DNA of 64,000 nt from Geminicoccaceae bacterium (GTDB lineage: Bacteria; Pseudomonadota; Alphaproteobacteria; Geminicoccales; Geminicoccaceae): contig JANQPX010000001.1 in the NCBI GenBank assembly GCA_028285265.1, positions 1-64,000 of the forward strand. The letters are read 5' to 3'. Each line of letters opens with the position of its first letter. The stretch's first letter is position 1. This document shows positions 53,228-61,998 of the stretch, in pieces. The translations under genes were made by a program, and so were the position numbers. The notes below the pieces were generated by a model, which ran no database searches, had not been told where the DNA came from, and saw only the letters and a list, made by a program, of their open reading frames with translations.

Positions 53228-54406
53228 ATGGCTAAGGGAAATATCTCAAAGAGCCAAGCACGGTCAGGGTCTGATGAGAATGGTGCCAAAGAGCGCGATG
53301 CGCTCCTGCAGTCCATTATCGAAACATCGCCTGACGGTCTCATCACGATTGACAAGAATGGCTTGATTCTCTCCTTCAATCCAGCAGCGGAGACAATGTT
53401 CGGCTACCACGCCGACGAGGTTATCGGCGTCAACATCAAAGCGCTGATGCCCTCTCCCTATCGAGAGGAGCATGATGGCTATATGGAGCGCTACCTCAGG
53501 ACTGGAGAGCGGCGCATCATCGGCATCGGCCGCGAAGTCATGGCCGAACGGAAGAACGGCGATGTGTTTCCGATCGAGCTCGCTGTTGGTGAAATCTCAC
53601 TGAAGCACAAACGACAGTTTGCGGGTTTCATCCGGGATGCATCTGCCCGCCATGCTGCCGAACGTAGTGTCGACGAGCTCAGAAACGAGCTGCTCCATGT
53701 TTCTCGTCTTTCAGAACTTGGCGAAATGGCATCAGCACTGGCCCATGAACTCAACCAGCCTCTGACGGCCATTATCAATTATCTTGAAGCATGCCGACGC
53801 CTCCTCGAGCGCTCGGATGGCTCCGGTCAGGCACAGTCGGAGCGGCTCATGCAGAAGGCCTCCGAACAGGCCCATCGCGCTGGACAGATCATCCAGCAGC
53901 TGCGCAAGTTCGTCGCCAAAGGGGAGACGGATCATCAATTCGAAGAGATCAACACTGTGGTACGAGAAGCTGCCGACCTCGCCCTTGTCGGCAGCCGTCA
54001 TCAGTCCATCGACGTGACATTCGACTTCTCCGACAATCTACCTCAAGTCATGATCGACCGAGTTCAGATCCAACAGGTCGTGATGAACCTGGTTCGTAAC
54101 AGCGTCGAAGCGCTGGACGGCGTCGACCATCGCTCGCTAACGCTGCGGACGACAGATGCAGGAGCCAAAGGCCTCCAGGTCGATGTCACCGATACCGGTC
54201 CCGGACTTCCGAAGGAGATCGCTGATCGTCTGTTCCAGCCGTTTCTCACAACCAAAGCCGGTGGCATTGGCATCGGCCTCTCTATTTGCAAGACTATTGT
54301 CGATGCACATGGCGGGCAGTTGTGGACAACTGTCAATCCAGGAGGCGGCACCGCTTTTCATATGACACTCCCCATTGATCGAGACCAAGTGAGCTCTCAT
54401 GGCTGA
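53228..54406 (+). CDS. fixL: Oxygen sensor histidine kinase
   Basis: A 392-residue PAS-HisKA-HATPase kinase without membrane helices. The PAS domain spans about residues 22-145. Compared with Bradyrhizobium FixL, the haem-ligand His (EEHDGYMER) and the Arg six residues on are kept. So is the distal Arg of RRIIGIGREVM, with identical spacing, so haem and oxygen binding are plausible. The H box is ALAHELNQPLTAI. The ATPase N and G boxes are NLVRNSVEALDG, DTGPGLP and IGIGLSICKTI. ATG 53228 is preferred; the frame opens at 53051 but its first 59 residues look non-coding. The 3' end overlaps fixJ by eight bases. Confidence 0.92.
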   Translation: MAKGNISKSQARSGSDENGAKERDALLQSIIETSPDGLITIDKNGLILSFNPAAETMFGYHADEVIGVNIKALMPSPYREEHDGYMERYLRTGERRIIGIGREVMAERKNGDVFPIELAVGEISLKHKRQFAGFIRDASARHAAERSVDELRNELLHVSRLSELGEMASALAHELNQPLTAIINYLEACRRLLERSDGSGQAQSERLMQKASEQAHRAGQIIQQLRKFVAKGETDHQFEEINTVVREAADLALVGSRHQSIDVTFDFSDNLPQVMIDRVQIQQVVMNLVRNSVEALDGVDHRSLTLRTTDAGAKGLQVDVTDTGPGLPKEIADRLFQPFLTTKAGGIGIGLSICKTIVDAHGGQLWTTVNPGGGTAFHMTLPIDRDQVSSHG

Positions 54407-55016
54407 TCCCAACCTTGTCTATGTCGTTGACGACGACGATGCGGTCCGCGATTCGCTTGAAGCACTTCTGCTCGCTGAAGGTTATGACGTCGTCGGTTTC
54501 AGCTCGGCCGAGGAGTTTCTGAACGGCCGCGACGTGGGTGCAAAAGGCTGCTGCCTTCTCGATGTTCGGATGCCTGGCATGGATGGCATCACCCTACTGC
54601 GAGAGATTGGTGACGAAACGGCGACACTTCCTGTGGTTGTGATGACCGGACATGGCGATGTGCCGATGGCCGTCAAGGCGATGAAACTTGGTGCCGTGGA
54701 TTTCATTGAGAAACCCTTTGACACCAACTTGATGATCGAGGCCGTCCGATCCGCACTTCGATCCGTTCATGCTGCGGTGAATGCAAAGGTCGATCCAACA
54801 CTGGCAGCGCATATCAAACGTCTCACTGCGCGAGAGCATGACGTTCTTCAGCACCTTGTCGCCGGCCGATCCAATAAGGAAGTCGGCCTCGAACTCGGCA
54901 TCAGTCCGCGAACCGTCGAGATCCATCGCGCCCGGCTCATGGAGAAGATGGCAGCTCAAAGTCTCGCGCAGCTCGTGCGCATGGCGATTGAAGCAGGCGT
55001 CGAGCCAGCCGACTAA
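54399..55016 (+). CDS. fixJ: Response regulator FixJ
   Basis: A 205-residue two-domain transcriptional activator and the cognate of FixL. The receiver has the acidic pocket DDDDAVRDS, the phospho-acceptor Asp in CLLDVRMPGMDG, the switch Thr in VVVMTGHGD and Lys in DFIEKPFD. The C-terminal LuxR HTH includes LTAREHDVLQHLVAGRSNKE and ISPRTVEIHRARLMEKM. All phosphorylation residues are intact. It should activate the downstream receiver gene and fixK through the FixJ-type boxes at 55076 and 55620. Confidence 0.95.
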   Translation: MADPNLVYVVDDDDAVRDSLEALLLAEGYDVVGFSSAEEFLNGRDVGAKGCCLLDVRMPGMDGITLLREIGDETATLPVVVMTGHGDVPMAVKAMKLGAVDFIEKPFDTNLMIEAVRSALRSVHAAVNAKVDPTLAAHIKRLTAREHDVLQHLVAGRSNKEVGLELGISPRTVEIHRARLMEKMAAQSLAQLVRMAIEAGVEPAD

Positions 55017-55062
55017 TTGAGCCGCTGTGCGTGTCTCATAGACCAATGATGGCGAGGGCTTA

Positions 55063-55083
55063 TACGTAGCTCTACGTAAGTAG
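55063..55083. promoter_or_regulatory. FixJ-type boxes upstream of the receiver gene
   Basis: GTAAGTAG (55076-55083) matches the FixJ consensus as I remember it (KTAMGTAG). A near match, ATACGTAG, starts at 55062. The two overlap an inverted repeat of TACGTAG type. They lie about 70 bases before the receiver-only gene. Confidence 0.5.
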
Positions 55084-55150
55084 TCACTCTAATATCGAAG
55101 GGCAGCAGCAAGCGCTAGGCTGGTGGAGGCTAAGTGTTTTCTCCAACTGC

Positions 55151-55627
55151 GTGGCTGCAATGCCTTTGCCTACTCTTGTACTGACCCAAACCGACAACCT
55201 GCTCTGCGTCGCGGATCGGTCCGGATTGATCACCAAACCACCGACGGTGTTCGTGGTCGATCATGATGCAGCGGTACGCGACTCACTCTCGGTGACATTG
55301 ACGTTTAGTGGCCTTGATGTTTGTAGTTTCAGCTCTGGAGGCGCCTTTATTCAAAGCCTTCCGCTCAAACGAGATGGCTGTTTACTCGTAGAGTTCGATC
55401 TCAAAGATATGACCGGCATCGAATTGATTGCACGCTTGAGTGCTGAACGCGTGACAATTCCAATCGTCATTATGAGTGCACGGTTGCGGCTTCCCATATC
55501 GAAGCATGACCTTCCGAAAGACATCGTCATCTTACAAAAGCCATTTGGACGAGACCAACTCTTGGACGTCCTACAGCAAGCATTCGCTAAAGGACGGCCT
55601 GGGTCGGATATCAGGAACCTTACGTAG
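55151..55627 (+). CDS. Stand-alone FixJ-like receiver with Glu at the acceptor site
   Basis: A 158-residue receiver domain with no output domain, homologous to the FixJ receiver. The acidic pair is kept (FVVDHDAAVRDS), as are the switch Ser (IVIMSARL) and the Lys (ILQKPFGRD). The acceptor segment, CLLDVRMPGMDG in the neighbouring FixJ, reads CLLVEFDLKDMTG here, so Asp is replaced by Glu. Such a change often mimics phosphorylation. It lies between fixJ and fixK with FixJ-type boxes on both sides, which suggests a feedback or titration role comparable in position, not in sequence, to FixT. GTG 55151 or ATG 55160 may be the start. Confidence 0.85.
   Translation: MAAMPLPTLVLTQTDNLLCVADRSGLITKPPTVFVVDHDAAVRDSLSVTLTFSGLDVCSFSSGGAFIQSLPLKRDGCLLVEFDLKDMTGIELIARLSAERVTIPIVIMSARLRLPISKHDLPKDIVILQKPFGRDQLLDVLQQAFAKGRPGSDIRNLT
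55620..55627 (+). promoter_or_regulatory. FixJ-type box upstream of fixK
   Basis: TTACGTAG fits the FixJ consensus KTAMGTAG (from memory) and ends at the stop of the receiver gene, 105 bases before fixK. It is followed by an 8-bp inverted repeat, GGGGTAAA (55627-55634) and TTTACCCC (55655-55662), which may be the binding site of a second regulator or the promoter's own dyad. Confidence 0.5.
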
Positions 55628-55732
55628 GGGTAAAACCTTAGGTATTCGTCCGAATTTACCCCACGAAGCCAGATCCATAGGATTCCTCATGTCATCAGAC
55701 GATACCAATGGCATGAAGTTGGGAGATTGGGT

Positions 55733-56431
55733 ATGGCAACGTCGATGGTCGTTGAGAACACCTATGGTCAAGCCTGGCAAAGGCCATGCGTCGACCTTGT
55801 GCGCGAATCAGGACTCGGCGTTACGATCAATCTCGCCGCTGGACAGACAATTGTCGTTGAAGGCGATCCGATCGACAACGTGTATCTCATCGTCTCCGGC
55901 TCCCTTCGTCTTTACAAGGCAGTGGCTGACGGACGGCGGCAGATCATTGACTTTCTCGGCCCGAAGGATTGCCTGGGCCTCACCGGTCTCGGCCACCATG
56001 CCTACAGTGCAGAAGCTATCACCGACGTTGTCATGATTCGCTACCCACATCGTCGGCTCGAGTCCCTTATCGAAGCGAACCCCGAATTCGGCCATAGCCT
56101 GTTCCGCCTGGCATGTTCCGAACTCGGCCGCGCTCAGCAACGGATGCTGGCGCTGGGTCGAAAAAGTGCTGAAGAGCGTGTTGCGTCGTTCCTTTTGGAT
56201 CTTGCTAATCGGCAATGGGACGCCGGTACAAACGGCACTGACATCCATCTTGCTATGTCACGTCAGGACATCGCCGATCATCTCGGTCTCACCATCGAAA
56301 CCGTGAGCCGGATCTTTACACGCTTCAAGGTCGCTGGAATGATCCGTCTACCTGATCGCCATGCGGTCGTCCTTAGCGATGTCGAACGGCTCTCCAATCT
56401 GGCCGATGGCGATGAATTCGCTGCGTGTTGA
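55733..56431 (+). CDS. fixK: Crp/Fnr-family regulator FixK
   Basis: A 232-residue activator. The N-terminal cyclic-nucleotide-like beta barrel includes GQTIVVEGDPIDNVYLIVSG. A dimerisation helix follows, then a winged HTH with MSRQDIADHLGLTIETVSRI; the recognition-helix pattern Glu-x-x-Ser-Arg specifies TTGA half-sites. It lacks the N-terminal Cys cluster of Fnr, so it does not sense oxygen through an Fe-S cluster and instead depends on FixLJ. ATG 55733 follows GGGAG. Candidate targets with matching boxes lie at 45208, 50005, 51394 and 52961, and probably upstream of ccoN beyond the window. Confidence 0.93.
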   Translation: MATSMVVENTYGQAWQRPCVDLVRESGLGVTINLAAGQTIVVEGDPIDNVYLIVSGSLRLYKAVADGRRQIIDFLGPKDCLGLTGLGHHAYSAEAITDVVMIRYPHRRLESLIEANPEFGHSLFRLACSELGRAQQRMLALGRKSAEERVASFLLDLANRQWDAGTNGTDIHLAMSRQDIADHLGLTIETVSRIFTRFKVAGMIRLPDRHAVVLSDVERLSNLADGDEFAAC

Positions 56432-56440
56432 GATCTAGTC

Positions 56441-56581
56441 TCAATCCTCGTCGAACAAAACCCGCTCGGCTGCGCCGTCAAGATCCTCGAACTGACCGTT
56501 CCTCAGAGACCAGAGGAAGGCAGCAAGGCCGAGCAAGCCCAAGAAAAGAGCGATGGGGATGAGGTAGATCAGGACATCCAT
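56441..56581 (-). CDS. ccoS: cbb3 oxidase maturation protein CcoS
   Basis: A 46-residue protein: one N-terminal membrane helix (LIYLIPIALFLGLLGLAAFL) followed by WSLRNGQFEDLDGAAERVLF, the CcoS signature with the conserved Gly-Gln-Phe-Asp/Glu-Asp-Leu. CcoS is needed for copper/haem insertion into cbb3 oxidase. It lies seven bases after ccoI on the same strand, the usual order, and converges with fixK (9-base gap). It is easily missed because of its size. Confidence 0.93.
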   Translation of the reverse strand: MDVLIYLIPIALFLGLLGLAAFLWSLRNGQFEDLDGAAERVLFDED

Positions 56582-56588
56582 GACGCCG

Positions 56589-58814
56589 TTACCTTTCGAG
56601 CCGTAGGGCGTTGCCAACCACGATCAGCGATGAAGCTGACATGCAAATTGCCGCAACCAGCGGAGTCACCAGACCTAAGACCGCTAGCGGGATGGTCAAT
56701 GCATTGTAGCCGAGCGCCAGAGCGAGGTTCTGCTTGACCTTGCTAGAGGCAAGTTTTGCCGTCTGCAGTACATCCTCAACTGGCCCGAGATGCCGACCTT
56801 GGAAAACAGCGTCAGCAGCGGCTTGACTGATGTCGATTGCTGATGCTGGCGACAGCGAAACATGAGCTGCGGCAAGCGCAGCGGCATCATTCAGCCCGTC
56901 GCCGACCATAAGTACATGTCGGCCATCTTTAGACAACTGCTCAAGCCTGGCAACTTTATCCGACGGCGTGCAGGCCGCTAGCCATCGTCCGATACCGATC
57001 GAATGAGCGACTGTTTCGACTGCAACCGGTCGATCACCCGACAAGATTGATAGGCTATAACCTTTCTTTTGCAAATCGCCTGAGACACGTGCCGCATCGC
57101 CCCGAATCTTGTCATCGAACACGAAACGCAGCGTGTTGCCATCGGGCTTAGCAAGCCAGAGCTCGGATCCTCCCAACTCATTGTCTTCAACGTCGATCCC
57201 ACACCATCGTCGGTTGCCGAGACGAACTTCACCTCGCTCAGTCGAACACCGGAGCCCCATGCCGGGAACTTCCTCGACACCGTCAGCTGCGTGCGCTAAG
57301 GGCGCGGCCGCAACGACCGCCTTAGCGAGCGGATGGCGGCTGGCCTTGGCAAGTGAGGCGGCGAGGTGAAGATCGGATGGTGAGATCGTTGTCCCGCCAC
57401 GAAGCGTTGGCCTTCCTTCGGTAAGGGTGCCCGTCTTATCAAAAACAACCATGTCGATCTCGGCGAGCCGCTCAAGAGCCGTCGCTGATTTGAGGAGAAT
57501 TCCCCCTCGCAACAGTTGGCCACTCGCGATGACCTGGACGACCGGTACAGCAAGACCAAGCGCGCAAGGGCATGTGATAATGAGGACCGACACGGCATAG
57601 AGAAGAGCTGTCTGCCAGGCCGCATCGAAGAGTAGTGTCCAGCCGAGAAATGTCGCTAGCGCTAGGCCATGAACGACCGGGGCATACCAGCCAGCGATAC
57701 GGTCTGCCAACACCACATATCGGCCGCGGCGTTGTTCAGCAACTTCCATCATCCTGACAATCTCAGCGAGCAACGTGTCATCACCGAGTGCTGTGATCTC
57801 GACCTCGATTGGTGCTCCCATGTTGAGCGTACCAGCAAAAACACGATCATTGCGGGTAAGCGGAACTGGTTCACTCTCCCCGGTGATGAGACTGGTGTCG
57901 GCTTCCGATTGACCATTGACGACCTTGCCATCCACGCCAATACGCTGACCCGCAGCCACCAATACCCGCATACCGATTGCCGATTGGGTTACCGGTATCG
58001 AGCTAGTCCGGCCATCAGATTGGATGACCGTGATCACCGATTGATCCAGACTCAGCAGGCTCTCGGCCGCATGGCGAGCCTTGCCCCGAGCGCGACGGTC
58101 AAGGTAGCGGCCGAGCAACAGGAAAAACAACAACATTACCGCGCTCTCAAAGTAAACATGCTCGCCGCCGCGGATTGTCTCGAAGAGACTCATACCACTC
58201 GCAAGGATGATCGCCAGCGAAATGGGCACGTCCATATTGGTACGACGATTGGTAAGCGCATCGATTGCTGATGCGAAGAACGGACGTCCAGCATAAACAA
58301 CAGCCGGAAGCACGATGAGCGCCGAGAACCAATGAAGCAGTGATCGGGTGGCCTCACCCATATCAATGCCAGCCCAAACCGATACAGAAAGCAACATGAC
58401 ATTGGCTGCTGCAAAGCCTGCGACCGACATGGCGCGGAGTAGACTTCTCTCCGCTTTTGCATCCGCTGATCCGAGGACCTCTGGATCGAAGGCACGGGCG
58501 GGATAACCGAGTTCTCGGAGCTTTGCCAAGACCTTGTAGGCAACGGCATCGCCGCCACTCCAATGCAGAGCCAATCGACGCGTCGTCAGGTTTAGACGCG
58601 CGCGCTCAACACCTGGAACGGCTCCGATCTCGCGCTCGATCTTACGAAGGCAGCCACCACAATGGACATTTTCGACCATAAGGTAGAGCAATGTCAGGCC
58701 ATCTCCAGCAGGTTTGACATAGGGTTTCAGGTCAACGTCGAGCTCTGGCTCACCTGTTGCGTACTCAGCAGGCTCCGCAACATCGTTCATCCCGCCGGCG
58801 ATGCTCAATGCCAT
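56589..58814 (-). CDS. ccoI: P-type copper ATPase CcoI/FixI
   Basis: A 741-residue copper-translocating ATPase that supplies copper for the cbb3 CcoN subunit. One N-terminal HMA domain carries the metal site ENVHCGGCLRKIE. Eight membrane helices follow. The transport motif is TCPCALGLAVP and the phosphorylation site FDKTGTLTEGRP. The hinge is MVGDGLNDAAAL. ATG 58814 is chosen; the 58853 start adds an unrelated leader. It belongs to the ccoGHIS maturation cluster and lies 126 bases after ccoH, slightly separated from it. Confidence 0.95.
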   Translation of the reverse strand: MALSIAGGMNDVAEPAEYATGEPELDVDLKPYVKPAGDGLTLLYLMVENVHCGGCLRKIEREIGAVPGVERARLNLTTRRLALHWSGGDAVAYKVLAKLRELGYPARAFDPEVLGSADAKAERSLLRAMSVAGFAAANVMLLSVSVWAGIDMGEATRSLLHWFSALIVLPAVVYAGRPFFASAIDALTNRRTNMDVPISLAIILASGMSLFETIRGGEHVYFESAVMLLFFLLLGRYLDRRARGKARHAAESLLSLDQSVITVIQSDGRTSSIPVTQSAIGMRVLVAAGQRIGVDGKVVNGQSEADTSLITGESEPVPLTRNDRVFAGTLNMGAPIEVEITALGDDTLLAEIVRMMEVAEQRRGRYVVLADRIAGWYAPVVHGLALATFLGWTLLFDAAWQTALLYAVSVLIITCPCALGLAVPVVQVIASGQLLRGGILLKSATALERLAEIDMVVFDKTGTLTEGRPTLRGGTTISPSDLHLAASLAKASRHPLAKAVVAAAPLAHAADGVEEVPGMGLRCSTERGEVRLGNRRWCGIDVEDNELGGSELWLAKPDGNTLRFVFDDKIRGDAARVSGDLQKKGYSLSILSGDRPVAVETVAHSIGIGRWLAACTPSDKVARLEQLSKDGRHVLMVGDGLNDAAALAAAHVSLSPASAIDISQAAADAVFQGRHLGPVEDVLQTAKLASSKVKQNLALALGYNALTIPLAVLGLVTPLVAAICMSASSLIVVGNALRLER

Positions 58815-58940
58815 GCCAAAGCCCCTCTTCCCAGTCGAACCACGAGCGAACACATGACTTTGCGTCGCCTGTGGGCAATAGTCTTTCTACGCGTAGAAGC
58901 GACGGAACGCGGCAGGCAACTACAGTGTAGCTTCATCGCC

Positions 58941-59456
58941 TCAGCGCACCCGTATACGCTCGGTCAGCTGGTAAAGACGTCCGCGAACGTCGGCGGTAAG
59001 TTGGATTTTCCATTGCCCCTTGAGCGGTAGCGTAACCGATGCAGCATAGCGACCACTGCCAAGCTCTTTGAAAGTGATCAATTGATCGAAGCCTTGCTGT
59101 AGCGGGCGATCCAAACGGGCTTGCACGTCAGCGCCGGTAATGGGATTGCCCTTCTGATCATGCAATTCAAAGATGACGTTCGTCGATGCTGCATGATCGG
59201 ATTCAGCGTCCAGGGAGGCCGTCCATCCCAAGGATTCCTGTTGTGCGGCTGCAGCTAAACGTTTGTTGTAATCAATGCCCTTCTTGTAAGGGCTCGTCGT
59301 CTCCATACCCGTGAAGGTGGAAAGTGCGACCGTGATCATCGTTCCATTCGCAATCAGCACGACCCCGAAGAGGCCGACAAAGATCCATGGAATCCAACGT
59401 GATGTCCTTTGCGGGGCAGGCTTGTCCTCAGCGACAGCAGGCATCGTCATCATCAC
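58941..59456 (-). CDS. ccoH: cbb3 oxidase assembly protein CcoH (FixH)
   Basis: A 171-residue FixH-family protein. A single membrane helix (about 18-40, WIPWIFVGLFGVVLIANGTM) is followed by the conserved SPYKKGIDYNKRLAAAAQQ and a periplasmic beta domain ending with QWKIQLTADVRG. It stabilises assembly intermediates of cbb3 oxidase. It overlaps the ccoG stop by four bases. Confidence 0.93.
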   Translation of the reverse strand: MMMTMPAVAEDKPAPQRTSRWIPWIFVGLFGVVLIANGTMITVALSTFTGMETTSPYKKGIDYNKRLAAAAQQESLGWTASLDAESDHAASTNVIFELHDQKGNPITGADVQARLDRPLQQGFDQLITFKELGSGRYAASVTLPLKGQWKIQLTADVRGRLYQLTERIRVR

Positions 59457-60925
59457 TCTGGCCCTCGGAAAATCGTGTCAAAGCTATAGACGTCTCCCCC
59501 GTCCCGGTCCGTGAGGATGACCTGAAGATCCGCGACCGGGTCGTCGATCGTCTGCTTCGGTACCGAGACAAAGAGACGGTAAGTCGAGACTTGATCAGGC
59601 TTCGCTGCGAGTGAGGCCGAACGACCGTCCCCTTCGTCCAGTCCAAGCACAGAGAGCGTTGCACCCTCGAGGCCGGCAAGCGTCAGTGCATACGTCCTAG
59701 GCTCTCGCACCCGGTTCAGAACTTTCACCGTGTAGCCATTCCGGATGCTGCCGTCAGCGAGCTTTACAAAGAGCGGATTTCGATCAGGAAGCACGTTAAG
59801 ATCGAGCGATGCACGCTCGGTCAAGCCAAATAGAACACCGATACCGAGCACACCTAGGATGATCATGTAGATAATGGTACGTGGGCGAACTAATCGGCTC
59901 TCCGTTGGCTTTTCAGCCATACGGTTGAATTGGTTGCGCTCAGTATCGAGCGTAATCAGGTTCAGGGGACGGCCAACTCTCTCCATCACCCCATTGCAGG
60001 CATCGACGCAAAGCCCGCAACCGATGCACTCGAGCTGCAATCCATCTCTTATGTCAATGCCCATAGGGCAGACCGCCACACATTGATTGCAAGCGACGCA
60101 GTCTCCTCTACCCTCCCAACTCGTCCCCTTTTTGTGTGGGCCTCTTGGCTCACCTCGCCACTTTTCATAGGTGACGACGTAGCTATCTTGATCGAGCAGA
60201 GCTGCTTGGATTCGAGGCCATGGGCACATGTAGGTACAGACTTGCTCACGCGCCCATCCCGCGAGCAGATAGGTGGTAAAGGTAAACAGACCAAAGAAGA
60301 AGTAGACTGCAAGACTGGCTTGACCAGTCAGGATCTCATAGCTAACGGTCGGCGCGTCATTGAAGTACATGATCCATGCGCCGCCGGTCGCAGCTGCAAT
60401 CAGGACCCAGGCTACATGGGTGGTTGCTTTCTTCCAGAGTTTCTCTGCACGCCAGGGCTGTTTATCCAGTCGGATGCGTGCAGCGCGATCGCCTTGGATC
60501 TTCCTTTCAACCCACATAAAGAGATCGGTCCACACGGTCTGGGGACAGGTAAAGCCACACCAAACCCTGCCACCGATCGATGTCGCTAAAAACAGGCCGA
60601 ATGCCGCCGCCATTAAGATAAAGGTCAAGTAATAGATTTCCTGGGGCCAAATCTCGATAAAGAAAAAGTACAGACGACGCCCAGGCATATCGACCAAGAC
60701 CGCCTGATCGGGAGCTAATGGCCCGCGATCCCATCTTATCCACGGGACGACATAGTAGAGACCAAGGAGCAGGATTAACGCCGCCCATTTGATTTGCCGA
60801 AAGAGACCTGTCACCGCCTTTGGGTAAATCTTGACCCTTTCAGCATAGAGCGGCGTCTCTTTGACTTCCTTGAAGGAGCGCGCGTCCTCAGTCTGTATGT
60901 CCTCGATTTTAGCCGATGCATCCAT
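59453..60925 (-). CDS. ccoG: cbb3 oxidase accessory Fe-S protein CcoG (FixG/RdxA)
   Basis: A 490-residue membrane-bound ferredoxin-like protein, implicated in copper reduction for cbb3 assembly. There are five membrane helices. NosR/NapH-like cysteine motifs are CGFTCPQTVWTDLFMWVER and CTYMCPWPRIQ, followed by two 4Fe-4S motifs (CVACNQCVAVCPMG and CIGCGLCVDACN). The C-terminal periplasmic domain (about 360-490) has an Ig-like fold. It starts 18 bases after ccoP, so it is probably read from the same transcript. Confidence 0.95.
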   Translation of the reverse strand: MDASAKIEDIQTEDARSFKEVKETPLYAERVKIYPKAVTGLFRQIKWAALILLLGLYYVVPWIRWDRGPLAPDQAVLVDMPGRRLYFFFIEIWPQEIYYLTFILMAAAFGLFLATSIGGRVWCGFTCPQTVWTDLFMWVERKIQGDRAARIRLDKQPWRAEKLWKKATTHVAWVLIAAATGGAWIMYFNDAPTVSYEILTGQASLAVYFFFGLFTFTTYLLAGWAREQVCTYMCPWPRIQAALLDQDSYVVTYEKWRGEPRGPHKKGTSWEGRGDCVACNQCVAVCPMGIDIRDGLQLECIGCGLCVDACNGVMERVGRPLNLITLDTERNQFNRMAEKPTESRLVRPRTIIYMIILGVLGIGVLFGLTERASLDLNVLPDRNPLFVKLADGSIRNGYTVKVLNRVREPRTYALTLAGLEGATLSVLGLDEGDGRSASLAAKPDQVSTYRLFVSVPKQTIDDPVADLQVILTDRDGGDVYSFDTIFRGPE

Positions 60926-60943
60926 CCTACGGTCCGATCTGGA

Positions 60944-61813
60944 CTACTGACCACCGCCGAGGGTGTGGACATAAACCGTTAGATTCTTAATGGCCTCCTG
61001 ATCCAACCGTCCAATCCAAGGCGGCATGACACCTTGCTGCGGTGCGTAGATCTGTTGCGCGACTTCTTCGAGACTGTCACCGTAGAGCCAGATCTGGTCT
61101 GCCAGATTGGGCGCACCCAACTCCTGGACGCCTTCACCTTGCTCACCGTGACACGCAGCACACTGTTCTTCAAACAGGACGGAACCCTCTCCCGCCAGCA
61201 CGGAGTCATGGTCACGCCCCGAAAGGGAAAGTACGTAGTTGGCGACAGTGTTAATCTCCTCTCGGGAGAGGATCTGATCACGGCCGTAGGCTGGCATATC
61301 GTTGATCCGGCTATCCTCATGCTCGTTTCGGATGCCGTAGTTGATGGTGTATTGGATATCCTCCAACGAGCCTCCCCAAATCCAGTCATCATCGGCGAGC
61401 GTCGGATAGGGCCCTTGCCCGGCTCCGCCAAGCGCATGGCAAGGTGCGCAATTGTCGGCAAAGGCAGCTTGGCCGCCAGCAACCGCAAAACTCAGGAGTT
61501 CGGGATCCGCCATGATCTCGTCGGCCGATGCAGCCTCAATGCGGTCCAGATACTGCGCTTGACTCGCTCTCGCTTCAGCCAAACGTTGATCCAACTCTAA
61601 TCGCTGGTTACTTCCGAGGGTTCCGCCAAAATATCCATTGATGAATGGCCAACTGGGGTAAAGCACCCACCAAACAACGGCAAAGAGAATACAGGCATAG
61701 AATGAATAGACCCACCATGTCGGCAGCGGAGTGTTGAGTTCCTTGATGCCATCCCACTCATGGCCGGTTGTATCCTGGCCAGTAATTGCATCTTTTTCGA
61801 CTTTTGTCGGCAT
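60944..61813 (-). CDS. ccoP: cbb3 oxidase dihaem subunit CcoP
   Basis: A 289-residue membrane-anchored dihaem cytochrome c. The N-terminal tail has the conserved DGIKELNTPLPTWW, followed by a membrane helix (FYACILFAVVWWVLYPSWPF). The two haem sites are CAPCH (ADNCAPCHALGGAG) and CAACH (EEQCAACHGEQGEG). The axial Met candidates are NDMPAYG and GVMPPW. It passes electrons from CcoO or soluble cytochromes to CcoN. Its start lies three bases after the ccoQ stop. Confidence 0.96.
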   Translation of the reverse strand: MPTKVEKDAITGQDTTGHEWDGIKELNTPLPTWWVYSFYACILFAVVWWVLYPSWPFINGYFGGTLGSNQRLELDQRLAEARASQAQYLDRIEAASADEIMADPELLSFAVAGGQAAFADNCAPCHALGGAGQGPYPTLADDDWIWGGSLEDIQYTINYGIRNEHEDSRINDMPAYGRDQILSREEINTVANYVLSLSGRDHDSVLAGEGSVLFEEQCAACHGEQGEGVQELGAPNLADQIWLYGDSLEEVAQQIYAPQQGVMPPWIGRLDQEAIKNLTVYVHTLGGGQ

Positions 61814-61816
61814 GGC

Positions 61817-61987
61817 TCAATTCGCCTTCCTGTCATCGAGTGTGTCGTCGTCGAGAGGGATTTGACCGTAGCTCTCAAACTTCTTTTTGTTGCTTGGCCA
61901 GAAAGCCCAGGCGACGATACCTAAAAAGAGAATCATGCCCCAAACTGGCCAGAGCGCATTGGCGAGATGATAGATTTGCTCAAGCAT
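61817..61987 (-). CDS. ccoQ: cbb3 oxidase small subunit CcoQ
   Basis: A 56-residue protein with one membrane helix (LWPVWGMILFLGIVAWAFWP) followed by a short charged tail (SNKKKFESYGQIPLDDD). This matches CcoQ/FixQ in size, topology and position between ccoO and ccoP. It stabilises the CcoNOP core. It starts 11 bases after the ccoO stop. Confidence 0.93.
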   Translation of the reverse strand: MLEQIYHLANALWPVWGMILFLGIVAWAFWPSNKKKFESYGQIPLDDDTLDDRKAN

Positions 61988-61998
61988 TGCCCCGCCCC

